The notes beneath the pieces are model-generated. The model was not told the DNA's origin. It made no database searches and saw only the letters and a program-made list of their open reading frames with translations. The position numbers and the translations under genes were made by a program. A stretch of DNA of 64,000 nt from Pichia kudriavzevii (Eukaryota > Ascomycota > Pichiomycetes > Pichiales > Pichiaceae). Positions within the stretch are counted from its first letter, which is position 1, and every line of letters starts with the position of its first letter. Of this stretch, positions 11,606-26,000 are shown piece after piece. The DNA lies in assembly GCF_003054445.1 (NCBI RefSeq), contig NC_042509.1:372001-436000 (forward strand). Direction: 5' to 3'.

Positions 11606-14600
11606 TTACCCCGCCGCTTTAGAAACTTCGTCCCGGAGTTTATTATCATTATCAATTGCTTTTGCATTATCCCATAAAGTTTTCTGTAAATCTTCTGGGA
11701 TCTCTAAAAATAATGAATATGGGATGCTTGAACTATGACAAGGGTCACAATCTTTCCAGTAGACATCCAATGTATCGTTTGTTTCGTCGATACCAGCTAT
11801 ACCGATAATCTCGGTCAGTCTACTTCTTGCTTCAGCTATTGTTCTTGGGGTACCTTGGGAAACTGTTTATCCGTTTGTAAGAATCTTCTAAGCCATCTGA
11901 CATTGATTACTCTATCCTTTTTATTCGTTTTCGGTAAATCAACTTCGTAAGCGTTGTCTGATATCTTTTTGACAACCTTGTAGGGTCCGTAGTATACCGG
12001 TTGTATTTTGTAATACAATCTATCACTACCATATACATCTTTGTGTAATAATATCCAATCTCCAGCTTCAAATGTTTCGTACACTCTCGACTTATTATGC
12101 TGTGTTTCCTGACTTCTTTGCGCTTCAATCATGTTTTCTTTCACATTTTCCATGATGACTTTCATTTTTAATGCGAATTCTTCAGCTTTATTGCTGTACC
12201 TTCTACTTGAAACACGACTGCTAGAAATAAACATTGGCGAGTCTGGTAAGTAACCATAGCAAACTTCAAATGGTGATGAACCTATCGAGACTTGATGGGA
12301 ACTATTGTAGGCAAATTCGGCCATTGACAACCATTTGTCCCAACTGTAGAGATCGTTACTATCATAATGTCTCTGTTATTGGTTTAAGATTCTGTTCGTT
12401 CTTTCCGTTTGACCATCTGTTTGAGGGTGATTAGTGGTTGAGAAGAGTGATGATGTACCAAGAATTCTATGCCATTATCTGAAACCATTCTTTTTGGAAT
12501 CCAATGTAATTTAAAACAATTGTCTACTATCAATTTTGCACATTGCTCTGCGGTTGCAGTTTTCCTAGTGGGGATGAAATGTGCCATCTTCGTGAATCTA
12601 TCCACCACTACCAAAATCATATCGTGTCCATTTTTGCATCTGGGAACACCTGTGACGAAATCCAAACTGATGTCTGTCCATCTTCCTTCAGGAATTGGAA
12701 GAGGGGAAAATAATCCTCTTTGACCAGTTGTCTCGGGTTTGGTTTTCTGGCAAACCGTACATCTTTGACAATATCTCTTCACGCTTTTTAGCATAATTGG
12801 CCAGTAGAACATAGGGTGAAGTCTCATGTATGTTTTGAAATACCCAAAATGACCAGCAGAGTTACCGTCATGAGCGTTACCAATAATTTCCTGAGCCAAC
12901 TTAGACTTAGGGGAGACTACAATTCTTCGATCATTTCCTCCTTTAACCACTGAGAAATATAGTAAATTATCCTCAATTGAATAATGTTTGATGTGGTTAT
13001 GGATTGACTTCGGGATCGGCAAATTCTCTTTTAAAATGTCGTATATCTCCTTAGTTTCGTTGTCTTCATCGTACGACTTAATGATCCGTTCTAGAAGTTC
13101 CTGATTTGGTGTTAACACCGATTCTATTGTGTTGATACCAACTTCATTTTCCTCGTAGGGGTACCTAGACAAAGCGTCTGCTACTGAATTAGTAGGACCT
13201 CAAGTATTGAATTGTGAATTCGTAATCAGCTAATCCTAGGAATGATTGAGCATCTTTGGCGTTTTTCGGAATTGGCCAGCTCTTGATTTTGTCTATCTTA
13301 GCAGGGTCAGTCTGGATACCTCTGCTTGAAATGAGATGTCCTAAGAAACCTAAGGTTTTGAAGTAAAATGAGCATTTCTTTTTCTTCGCAATCAGCTTAT
13401 TTCTCCTGAGCAATTCCAATATTTTTCTAATGTGACTGTAGTGTTCTTCAACAGTCTTTGAGTAAATTATAATATCATCCAGGTACACCTGAACAAATTG
13501 GTTCAAATAAGGTGCTAGAATCCTATTCATCATTCTTTGGAAAGTACTAGGGGCGTTGGTTAAACCGAAAGGCATCACAACCCACTCAAAGTGACCGTAA
13601 TCTGTGGAAAATGCTGTTTTTTCAATATCATCTTCTGCGATTCTGACTTGAAAGTAACCTGACATCAAATCCAACTTGGAAAATACTGAAGCTCCTCCAA
13701 AACATGTGATTAATTTGTCGATTCGTGGTATTGGGAACTTGTCTTTTACCGTATTGTTATTTAATAACCTATAATCAACACACATTCTCATACTACCATC
13801 TTTCTTCTTGGCAAGTAACAAAGGACTATTGAAAGAACTAGGTGCAAACTTGATAAAGGCTAGTTTCAACAGTTCATCAACCTGTTTATTCAGCTCTTGT
13901 TTCTCTGAATAGCTTGATTTGTACTGGCGTCTGTATGTACTCTTGGTAGGTTCAATGAGTATAATTCTGTGAGTCAAATCCCTTTGGGGAGGTAAACTGG
14001 TAGGTTGGTCATTGGTCACCACATCTCTAAATTCTTCATGAATTTTCTTTCTAATTCCATCAACACCATCGTAAGGTTCTTCTAAAACATTATTATTTTC
14101 TTTTACTTCAACTGACTGCACAAACAGTAATAATGGATAATTATCAACATTCTTTAAATTTCTTCTAACTGCACGCATGGAGTTGATACCTATAAGTTCA
14201 TTTTTTTTGTCTCTTCAATTTTTTCATTATCATTAATTGTTTTGCAAGTACTCTCTAAGTTAATATATATCCCGTAACCTTAATTCTTCTTCAAAAAGTA
14301 GAGCTTCTAGCGCCACTAATTCTTTTTTATTTCTCTTTCGATCATCCTTAGCCCTATAATCTTTAATAAAGAGGAGACTGAAAATTATTTTATGATTGGT
14401 ATTCTTCAAAAGCAAACATTTGTTGTCTTTATTGCGCCCATTATATTTTAAAACAAGTTGCGGTCTTAAAATCAATTTAGCTCTATGTGTAATTGCTTTC
14501 TTATTAGCGGATATAACAACTTCAAATCTAGTAGACTTTGAAAAACTCTCTCATGGATGTAACCTAACAAATACATAATCCTTAATGTTTCTTGGCGCGC

Positions 14601-15115
14601 TGTCATCAACTAAAGCAACAGAATACCTAAACAGTCTCTCTTTCAAAATCTCTTCTATTGCGAGACAGAGTTTTCTTAATAAAATCAAAATCCTTAGTTT
14701 TGCTTCTCTATCTGAATTCTGGGGGCGAAACCACCTTTAAGCGTTTAGCAAAATGAAACCATAAAAGTAGTCTTAAATTGAAAATACTTTATTTGTTAGT
14801 ATACCAAGTAAGGACCGATTCAACAAGGACTAATACCTCCATCTCCAAACTAGGAAAAGTACGTGACTTGCTTTCTAATCCATTTCTGTGTGTAGCTTAA
14901 AATTGGTAACCAATCTATTAACAAATGTTATGACAAGCGCCTATATTTTTTTGTTACATTTGAAAAACATTTTTAAGTCTAGTAGGAATAAGTTGGAACC
15001 TGCGTTCATCGCTTTCACTTCGAAAATCTCTTTATTGGTCTCTTGGACCCTAAAACCTCCGATACTAGCAGTTGTAAGTGTTATTGGCAGAATTTCGACT
15101 AGACATTACTTATAG
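11606..15115 (-). mobile_element. Broken Ty3/gypsy retrotransposon in the spacer
   Basis: On the minus strand this has, in order, a probable protease or upstream region (about 15.1-14.2 kb, weak), a reverse transcriptase (13189-14178, motifs VDYR, GYFQV and YLDD), an integrase with an HHCC zinc finger and catalytic core (12384-13172), and an integrase C-terminus with a GPY/F motif (11836-12330). The 3' LTR follows at 11338-11605; no 5' LTR was seen. The element is broken, with about four or more breaks, but the protein motifs remain easy to recognise, so it is younger than the copia-like remnant. The inverted-repeat axis falls inside its reverse transcriptase. Confidence 0.85.
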
Positions 15116-17480
15116 CGTTTTTTGTTTTATGTCATTTATTTATTGATTATACTGCTTATACACTTTATATATTATAATTTATTCAATATAATTAATTCAA
15201 ACTACATATGTGAATTTTGAATACCTTAGACTGAAGTTCAAAATCAAAGACTGATGTGAGCTTGCAACCCGAAAAAGCAAACTTTCACTGATTGATCATC
15301 CATGGGCTGCAACTGAAAGGCACGTAGATTTGTTTTTCTCTAAGGACAGTACATGCTAGGTTTGTGGGAAATGAGGAAAGCTTTGTGTACGCCAACTTAC
15401 ACGCAGGAGGAGAAATTTGGAAAATACCCTATATAGTTTATAAACAATAAGTTCTTTGTTCCATCTAGCAAAACCTAGACCAGTCGAGATAATACACATA
15501 TACATAAGTCATTTTCCATGATGTTATTTCATCAGAGGTAATTATTACATTCTAAAATTAATGCCAACGACATAGTGATTTAAAAGTGAGAGGTTTTTTC
15601 AGGCGTTGAACTTTAAGTTTGAGTATTTTTTCAAAACTTTTTTTTGAAAAAACCCTTCTAGGGATAGTGCAGTTTTAAGTCGGGTTTACAAGAAGCATTT
15701 AAACTAGTTGATGAATATTTGAATATTACTGTCAGTGTTTCTGCACGATGCTAAATGTTATTCTCAAAGTACTTTGGAAGCTCATACTTAATTTTGCAAA
15801 AGGACTTTTTAGAATTATCTAACTTCATATAATATGAAACTCAGCGCTCAAATTCTACCATTCGGCATTTGAAACCGGTGAACCACTTTTTCCTTGATTG
15901 TTGTACAAAAAAAACAGATATTGACTTCTGCGAAATTACCGAGGAGCATCTGTTTCTTTTTCGATCTCGTTTACACTAAAATCAATGGCTTATAAAGTGT
16001 ACATATAGTTATAGTTTATTAAATTGGGTCTGTGTAAAAACATAAAAAAACATGTTCAAAATGATAGAGCTTACATCGAAGCAAGGTTAAGTGATTTACG
16101 CATAAGGCAAAAGAGAGAATACCGCTGGTCTATGTCTCTGTTATTTGTTTTGGTTAGTGTTTGGTAGAGGAAACCTTCTTAAAGTCGCCTGGAAATATAA
16201 CTTAACTTTTTTACTAAACAGCACCCAATTGAAAAAAAAAGACCTCCATGAGCTGGTGATTAAATCACGTAAGAGTAATCCATTTTTGATTTTATAAGAA
16301 GTTAAATGCTGGCCTCTAGAGACGCTTTATGGACGGAAATAGCCCGAAAATAATTATTTCAAGCATGAATATACTATCAGTTCCGCCTTAGACGTTTATT
16401 GAAAAGGAGCTTTTATTATACAAATATGTACGCGTTGACAACTCTTTCTTTTTCCTTCTGTTAAGAATAATATAAACGGTTATTTCCTTTTATTCTAAAG
16501 AACAAAAGGAAGCTCCTCAAAACAAAGCTGAAGGTTTACGCATCATTTCGAGTATATTTGTCAGGGCTTTGAAGCCGGGCGCTATAATCAACAATTTCAT
16601 ATTTTGGGATTACAATATATAACAGCAATTTATTAAGAAAGCTATGAGGAAAAAATCGATTTGTTGAAGACTTCATAGCTATCTATAGTTTCTATCAAGT
16701 ATTTGGCAATATAAAAATGGATGATAGTAAATGTAGACTTCGGATAATTACTTATAGTTAAACGAAATTCAAAGGGGATTTTAACAAATCCCAAAGCTTT
16801 AGGACAATTTTGGCTGGCCTAAAGTTTCACTACTGAAATACAGTAGAGATAAGTGGCGCTACGATAATAACAAGTTCCCCTTCTAGTCATTCAAAACATT
16901 ATGTTTACAAAAATGAAGAGAGTAAAGCTAACAGTGAAAAGCTGCTCAAAAAATATTGCAGACCGGGTTAATTTGCAAAGTTTCGAATATTGCAAAAACT
17001 TCTCGTTATTTTTCCAGGTTTTGTATTACGCATAAAAGGAAAATTAAAAAAGATAGCTTCGGGTTTTGTAAACAGAGTCAAGAGACGGTCTGCTTCCTAG
17101 TTTGAAAACTTTGCAAATGTACAGTACGATATAAAGGGCAAAAGCTATGTATATTGAACAATTTCAATAATAGTAATTCTTTGAACTAGGTCTCCTCGTT
17201 TGAAATTAGTGTACTTCATTTAACCAAGAACAGTAACAAATTTCTGCAGCCTCCTGAAAAGCAGCGGCTAAAGAGTTCTTGCTCCTGATGCTTTAAAAAT
17301 GGAACTGTTTGTGCAAAGAAAAAGATTTGTCAATAATGGAAAAAAAAAATTTAATGAAAAGTAGCACTTTGGATATTTACTACTTGTTTGATCCCGTTGT
17401 TGGCCAAACTCTTAGAAAATCACATTACTTTGAAATAAAAATTATTAATACAAAAGATTCCATAATATTTACTTCGACAT
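15116..17480. other. AT-rich spacer with no recognisable gene
   Basis: No long open frame, RNA gene or known repeat is visible. The only notable open stretch is 17309-17539 (plus strand, 76 codons from a GTG-type or internal start), which runs into the direct repeat and looks like a relic. Confidence 0.5.
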
Positions 17481-18244
17481 ATGCTATAATGTCAGGCAAT
17501 ACCTATGTGTATAGCGAAATAGTAAAGGGCGGGTTGTAAATCGTATGTTTTCACTACTCAGACTCATACGACATGTCTAGAAGCCCAAGCAATGAATTAG
17601 AGGACTGTTTGATACGAATATTCAGTCACCTTGGGTGTAACAAAACTATTTAAAGAGATACTAGAAGATATAACCAAATATCATGCACAAAATATAAATG
17701 TATAAGTGAAGGTAATGTATTGACACATTTTGTTTCGGGCACGTGCGCATTAACAGATTCCGTATAAGGTTGATAATTATAGTACCTGGTGAAGAAGCAT
17801 TATTCAGAAAGGTTGTAGCCCAACTAGATGTTGAAGTGGACCTTCTAATTTCCTTAAATACAATAGAAGCAAAATAGGTGTTTCACCTATCACAAACACG
17901 ATGAGTATTTTCTTGTTTTGCTTTAGTCAAATAGAGCTAATTAGAAAATCCTTCGATATTTGATGCCTTGGCTGGAACCAACTCAAAAACATCTTTCTGG
18001 ATTATATTTTTCTAGTAATATTAGGAAAATAAGAAACAGTTACCCAGAAATAGATGGGATTAATAAACAACCGTAACATTTTTTATCTTTTCATGCGATT
18101 TTCTCGAGCTTTACATTTTCTATTCTCTCAAGAGCCAAGTTTGTGTAGCATTTGCTTGGCCTATAATTTTTATTTAGCTCAACGCTAAAGAATACTTGTT
18201 ATTGAAAAATACCACCAGTAATAAAGTACGCAAATATAGCTTCT
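17481..18244 (+). repeat. Direct repeat, copy 2 (about 764 bp)
   Basis: Second copy of the 9798-10563 repeat, in the same orientation. The open stretch 17309-17539 overlaps its start, and its last residues (a YAIMSGNTYVYSE-like string) are shared with copy 1. The two copies lie at similar distances on either side of the inverted-repeat axis, yet they are direct, not inverted. Confidence 0.85.
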
Positions 18245-21200
18245 CTAAATATTCATGAGTATCCATCTTGTAAAGGCCTCTGTAAAGCAATAACCTTATA
18301 TTTCGCTAAATCCAGTAGTCAAAAAATAGATAGCAAGCTTGAGCAAGATTCTTTTCATTAGCTTCATTATGATTATATAAATATATTGCGCCAGGAAGAA
18401 CTTGGAGATTTAACTAATGTCGAGAGTACAATGAGGTATAATAAATTTTCATGTTTAATATATCTGATAGCGAGCATATTTACATGGGAAGCCACTCAAA
18501 CTAATTCCGTCAATTTTTTTACAAATCTAATTTATTATTCCAATCATTAAGTCAAGATAAAAAAAACCCTGAAAAAAGTATAGATTCTTAGCTACTTTAC
18601 CATTCAGGCAAACAAACTCATTCTCCATAAATATGTCTAAGAGTACTCTTGAGAAAAATTCTTCTTTTATATTATAACACGATTAAATTTCCTGAGCAAA
18701 AACAAAAATGAATCAGACTCTCCCAGAAAAATAGTGAATGCAATTTTTGTTTTATTAGTAAGAGGATTAAGAATATCCTTATAAAGCTATCTCTGAGTCG
18801 ATAAATCTATCTATGGCCTAATTTCAATTTACTAAATGAGTTTAGGAATGTCACTATATACAGAAAACTGAAAAAATAACTTCAAGTATATTTACAAATT
18901 CTGTTCATTGAGAACCAAATAGTGAGAATTATGCAATATCCTTTTTAATGGATTTATAAGTTATTCAATATCAACAATAAATAAACAACATTGATATATA
19001 TGTAAATAAAACGGTAGAACCTAAAAAATAATTTATATAATGGAAAACTTCCAGCGAAGTATGATGATATTCAGAATATATGCGGATAACTGTCGAATAA
19101 GCACATTAATAGTAATGATATACATGTAAAAGGTCTTGGGAGACAAATTAATCAATTTTATGATAGTAAAACAAATTTCTTTGCAAACAGCGCGAACAAA
19201 ATAAGAAATGATATTTTATATAAAAAATACTAGATGAGTTGACATTGGAGAACAGTGGTTAAGGAATAGCGTTATGCCACAATGTAGATATTTATAGTAG
19301 CTGTAAATTCTATAAAAACTGGTGTTCAAGAGGCACAATTCCTGACGTGATGCCCATATTTAGTCCAGCAGCTGGATAACTTAAAAAGAATCCACAAATT
19401 ATATAGATCGATATCAATAGATTCAGTTGGAGTTGAACTGGTTTCTTATTAATCTTTGTTTTGGTGCCATGATGACTGAGGGTGTCTTCCATAACTAATG
19501 CTGATATAAATTTTAATCGTTATTTCTGTCCTTAACTCAGAACATAGGTCTAAATATAGCTGTCAAACAATCAGAAATAAATACTGATCCTGAAATTGGC
19601 CTATTGTTAACTATCTACAGTGTTGAATCTGATAACGAAACTATGCCGGATCAATCATGAAAGATGTTCAAGCGTTAAAAAGAATCGTACTCTTTTTGGT
19701 TTAAACGCACCTGTACTATAGTTTGCTTTGAATAAAACCATCGCCAGTTACCCAACTTTAAGTGAGCACTATTTCTGAAAGTGACATCACATCTTAGTAC
19801 CTAATCTTACTCTCTAGGTAATTGTAAAAATTACCCTCAGCACTGTTTCGACATAGCACTCTTTAGTGAAAATTTGCAACGTGATCTAAACATGAAAATC
19901 CGAGAAATTGCCGGATACTCATAAGGTGCAAACTTTTCTTGCTGGTCGATAGATCACTTCGTAATGTTCCATTTGCACCTATTGATTGATTTTTCGTTGA
20001 CGTCAACTTCTTATATATGAGCCCTTACAGAAATGATTTTATGGATGCACGATATTCCTGTTTAAAACAGCCGGCGTTTACTATCCTATAACAAGAGGCT
20101 TACATGACTCCCACATGAAATATAAACTAAGCGAACCACGAATTCGACTTTGCCGCAAAACGTTTTCTGAAACATACTGTTTAAATAAGTTCAGGAAAAG
20201 GCATAACAGTCATACATAATTGTCTGTATAGAGTTTTGACATTTATTATAACTCTCTAAGAAAATGTTTGGTAGATTAGACTGTGGAGAGAAAGAAAAAA
20301 GAAGAGTGTCTATAAAAACTATAGCTTGACAAATATTTTGATAAAGTTTAGAAAGAAGCACATGTTTTTTTCTGATTTATTCCTACAGAATGGATCAATG
20401 AAACCTTTTGGGTGTTTTTTTTAGAAATTATCAAGATTAAATTATTGCATTACAAAAATTGTATGTTTTTGATTTGAGTTTCGTGCGGCAAAAGATTGGA
20501 AATGGAAGCTATCCAATATTACAAATAATATTGTCGTAGAAATGTTTTCTTTAGGGATATCAAAAGTTTGTTAGACGGCTATTACTCTTCTGTTTTCAAC
20601 CCGTACATATTTTAAACTGGGAAAATGCAGGATCTTAGAGAGTTCTAGTTTTACAAAGTACTGTGTCTATGGAAGATTCATCCAATACACACAGTAAAAT
20701 TAAGTTTGAAAATTTGAGTAGTAAAGACGTACTTCCAGATTATTACGTTCTTCTTAGACATATAATTAAATACTTGGTCTCGAAATTCAGATTCTCCAGT
20801 AGAAAAGTCCAACAAAAAATTATAAAGGACGTACGTTTCCAGTCGGACCAAACTAGCTGAAAAGCCAATAGTTTCACGATGTAGCTAAATTTTAAGTAGC
20901 TGTTTGAAAAAGCTACTTGTTTTTATGTACAAAAAGGTTGTATGTGTTAGTTGAATAGTGTTTCTTTTTTTTTTTGCAATTTCAAGATCAGCGACTTTAA
21001 ATATTGGTCATTGTGACATGAAAAAAAAACAGTTACCTTTGAGAACTAAATGACTCTTTTCTTGCTAGACCTTATCGATCTATCTTTTAGCTCATCACAA
21101 ATATTAGGCGAAAAAGAATACACTAATCTAAGAAAGCTATTTATATATTATTTTTTTGATGGAAAAAAAAACTCCAATGTGTGGGATAATGTTGAAATTA

Positions 21201-23059
21201 GCGTTATGTTTATTAGGCATGGTGAGTCAGCCCTGATAGAGGGACCATTGAACTGAGAGTACAAACAAGTTGGTGATTAGAACCTATTATTTAAGCATCC
21301 TTTAGACAGTGCTGTTTTAACGGGGGTCTCATATATTTAAATCATGTACTATAAGAGGAATAGTCACACACGGATTTCTTTTGATGAAAATGCTCAAGGA
21401 CGGCTAGGTAACAAACAAATAAATGAAAAGAAAAAAACTGGAACATAAGGGACAGCAATCACATAGTCCAAAGCTGAATCCAGAAAAGGCTGCAGAGACT
21501 CCGTCATTTGATGCAAAGCATAAGGGTAAACGGTTAGACGTTGCTGAAGTTAGTAGAAACGTATACTAAGAAAATCCAACACATGGAATTCAAGCAGCTG
21601 CTAAGGGTAGAGTCATGTGAGTGAATAACAGCTTAATTCAGTAGAATGCAACAAAAGGATTTATGTATTACATTGCTAATGATTGTTCCACAATAACAGG
21701 CAGCATGCTTTTGATAATTAAGAGGCTAGTCCTCTGCGGATAACTAGAGCTCTTCTGAATTATCAGAGTATTGTTGTGTTATTGGTCCATATAGCTTTTG
21801 CAAGATTGTTAGGCCGACCTTTAAGAGCACAAGTTTTTTTTTTCTATAAGAGTTTAATGTATTTTGCATATGTATAAGGGCGTGCAACTTACCATTTGCT
21901 CTGAGAGCAAAAAAACAATAATTTATAAGGTTTATTTTTTGTTTATACTAAGTTTTTTGTTAAAATCTAGCCAACTTCCCAGCTAACATTGTCGATTATG
22001 ATCTAGTTTAGTTTATGTAAGTCAATGTACTAGGGTCTTTTTCAGGTCAATGTTGAATTTCTCAACATAAACATAACACTACGTTTCTTCTTTAACTCTC
22101 AACAATTCTAAGTCCCCTAATGGCAAGAAAAACTTGACCATACATAATCTTAAGCTGCTTACAGAACAACCCTACAATGATGCTCCAAGTGGTAAAAAAG
22201 TAACTTCTAAACGGTAAACATTCGGGCAATGAGATTTAGGCTAACTTTAGGATTAACATAATAGATTCTCTTCTCATCTTAACCAACTTATAAACACTTC
22301 TGCACGAATAAAATTCACGCAAACGCGTTATCTGTACTTGTAGAGCTTATATAACAGCATATAACATGAGAATAGTTGCAGAATTTTATAGTTCTATACG
22401 GTTCATCAAATCCTATATACCCTACTCTCCCTGAGCATAAAGCATGGACACATGATATATTGCAGACGAATGACACATGCTGATGCATCTTAAAATGCTC
22501 CAGGAGTGATTTCCAAAGTTCAAGAATCCTTAGAATGTTGTACTATAAACCGCCATATAGTTATAGAAAAAGTATATTCAAGCAATGCTGCTTAACAATG
22601 ACTAATATAAACACAGTCCAATTTCCATTGATTTGGAACTATAGTTTTTGGTTCCAACAATATAATTTCAAATAAATCTCTGCTTCCAATACCAGTAACT
22701 CTTTTCTCTTGAGTGTTTTGACTTTTCAATGGATGGATGTTGGTGGCCGCCTTTGATCTCAACAAATGCTCATACCCAATACCTTTTACTTCGTTTTTGA
22801 GCACATCTATAATCCCGTGTTCTGTATAGTATAGTGTCAGTCGTCTGAGATAAATATCCGTCTTTTTTAATTGGTCTGATCAATCTCAGCATTTCCAGTG
22901 GTTTCTTCCATTTCTTCCATCTCTTGAATTTAAGTAATTTAAAGTAAGGTTTTTACATTAAAAACTGGTTCGATATCAGCCCTTAACGATATAGGTAACA
23001 TACTATCAAAGCTTAGATTAATTGTACTTTCTTTTTCATCTCGCCTTATACAAGACATA
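18245..23059. other. AT-rich spacer with no recognisable gene
   Basis: Only short open stretches are present (for example 20663-20860, 21050-21256 and 22592-22804). None carries a motif I recognise, and none is longer than about 70 codons. The segment 22.6-23.06 kb next to the right arm has coding-like composition on the minus strand and may be decayed retroelement sequence. Confidence 0.5.
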
Positions 23060-26000
23060 ATCGATACTGTCAAATATATCCCGATTATTGACAAGTAAAA
23101 CATTATCAAATATGGGGTGTATGATGGAGAGACAAAACTGTTTGCTGCGGTTTACACTTCATAATATTTCTTTCTCACCTAAACCTTGTCAATGTGTCAA
23201 CACCAACACAATCGAGATTTTTTTCAAGGTTGATAGTTTTGTGCCGTAGAAACTTTACAGCAGCAACTCTATTAGGTCAAAATTGTCTTGCAAGACTTTT
23301 GTGTGAAGTTTCAAAACCATCTAAAAAATGTAACGCTATTGTGGCAAAAGCTCATCTTAGAAAGATTTCTTGAGCAGTTCACTTAATTTCGTAATACAAA
23401 TACCATAATTACCTGCTGATTTATTTTGCAGAAATAACCATACTCAACAATGGATTTTTTCGTTTATGTCATTCATATATACATCTGTCATAGATTTGAA
23501 ATATTGGCATGTTGTCACATTGAATACAGCATCAATTCCAGAAACATACTGACTGGATAAGCTCTACAATTAAACCATGAATTTGGGCGGACTGTGTGAC
23601 TTTGTTCACAATATCCGGATATAACACAATCTCAATATCTTCTTCCCTTCTTTTTTTACTACAAACACTACCTTTACTTTCCAAAAGGTTAAGCGAAGGT
23701 GCCACATCGTGTTCTTAAGAGGAGTGCTGTTGTTTTGCCATTGTCTTTGTAAACACTCAAATGGTTGATTTGATCTCTTCCGTTCGAGTTAACAATATAT
23801 GCATAATGGGATATCCTTTTATCTTTCTAGTATAATATGTCTTAATAACTACGGCCGTAAACGATTCGGGCCTAATAATCACATTGATGAAGAAATCAAA
23901 AACAATGCTAGATTTTTCCAAACAGCTTGTTCGTTGACTTCCGAGCTAGAACATGGCTGATACAAACCAAAACTATAGGTTACTTTCCCTTTAACCTTTC
24001 CATCATAACGGAGCACGGAACTGCGTTAATCCTTAAAAACACATTAATGTTTTTAAGGTTGGCGACATCGAGCAAAACTGAGCAAATTTGTAGCACAAGC
24101 CCACTACCAATCCTATTAGCTCACAGTGGATCCTTGAAATCCTAAAATCTATAGAATAATATACGTGAGTAACTCCCCCAAAGATGTTCTGTCACTCTGA
24201 AAGATGCACCGTGTCTATAAACTGAATATTTAAAAGATGCTCTTAGTCTGGTAAAAGGCCCATATGGTTTCTTGTGTTTCCACCGATATGTTACAGGTGC
24301 ATCATTCCATCCACGTCAAAACCTTTCCTTAACGAACACTCCTGTATATTGTAACAAAAGGGAATTTCCGTGCTTGCTAAAAATGTATTGTAATCCGAAA
24401 CAATACATTTACAGAAGAGCTTTGTAAAACCTATATTTTCACCTTTTTAATCAATTGGGGCCTGTAAATAGATTTTAGTAGACTTTATCTTTTTGTCAAA
24501 CCTGGATGTCTCAAGAACTTTTCCGTAGAGCCGTTCCCACAAAAGCTACCATGAAAGGCCTTTAATTTATCAGCAAAATTGTAAAATCGCAAGAAGTCAT
24601 TATCCTTTCTCCGTCCAAGTGGTGGGCGTTCGAAATAAGTATCCACAAGGTTTTCAAGATACTTCCAAAAAGACGGTCTGAATTCTCCTTATCAGGGAAA
24701 AATACCTCTCCAATTTTAGCAACAAAAGCTTTACAACAAACCTTCAAGTGCCAGATTTGTTGCTGTGTCTGTGGTTTATCAGATGACACATGTTGGTGGT
24801 GGTAAACATTTTATATCCCAATTAATGGCAGTATAACATCAAAACTATACAGTGCAACCCCACATCAAGTTACACTTTTTATCACAACAAACCTGCAACG
24901 TTGGTTGTGTATTTGAAAGTTGTAATTTTCAGCCACAGTAGTTAATTTATACACTAATATATAACTCTTGGAGAGCAATATGGATGACTAGGTCCGATCA
25001 ATCAGCTATTGATGGTACGATATCCATATTTAGTTCGACACTTGATTACTAAGGGATTTCTAAATAATATGCGTATTAAAAGCTACAGTAAGAGCGGAGT
25101 TACCTCTCTTATCAATTGTCGGTTTGGCGCCACAATAAATAATGATATCATCTCTAACTAAACACAAAACATATTACTAGTTGTCATTAGCTAGTTGCCA
25201 TCAGTGCATAATGTGTGTCGACATACCTGCTGTATCACATGATATCAATAAAGGTTGTAGATTATTTTCTTTTCCTTGGGTTCTTTTTATGTGGTATTTT
25301 GAAGTAGCTCTTTTAAACGTTCAATCTATAACGTGTAACATGGTTATCTGAAGTAGAATTAGGGCACATCAAGGCAGTATTGTATTTGCTTGACATGTAT
25401 TTATTGGCTGCTTTTAGAAACTAAACTATATTGAATATTTGCATTTTGGACAATGGTAAAACAGTTTATCTTATTGCCTTATATGATTGCAATGGGATAA
25501 GAACAACTAGCTGATTTATCAAAGCTAAATCGATAAAACGAGAACAAAACTCAACTATGTTCAATGCAGAATAAAATTATACAAAACCACCCAACTTCTC
25601 TGATTAATTCCAGACTAGAAAGGCCCCGGATTTCCATTACTGGATATAAGGGCTAGAGGCATAGAATGGTCAGCAGACATTGGAAGAGAATTTGCTACAT
25701 ATGGGCTACCAGATGTCAGAAAAGTTATAAGGGCTGTTGCAGGTTTGAAAAATAACGAACGTAAATTACACACTTCTCAAATGCATATGAACTAGCAAAT
25801 ACTGGATTTTAGTTGGTCTAAATTTGAAGATAGATTCTGAAACGCTTTGTTCCTGTCGACAAAGACAGAGACTCTGTGGTGAATATTGTCAAGTAATTGT
25901 GTCGATTGAAACCAGGTCAATCGATGAGAGGCTATAAAGAAAACTTTAAAGTGTCTATATACGTCGCTATTTCTGACATTAAGAGTTGACCACTATTCCT

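Noticed and set aside
17309-17539. 76-codon open stretch at the start of direct-repeat copy 2
   Set aside because: It is short, has no recognised motif, and its end is shared with an already disrupted copy 1, so it is treated as a relic.
20663-21256. Two short open stretches in the spacer as possible genes
   Set aside because: Each is under 70 codons, the first starts at GTG, and no motif or neighbour supports a gene.
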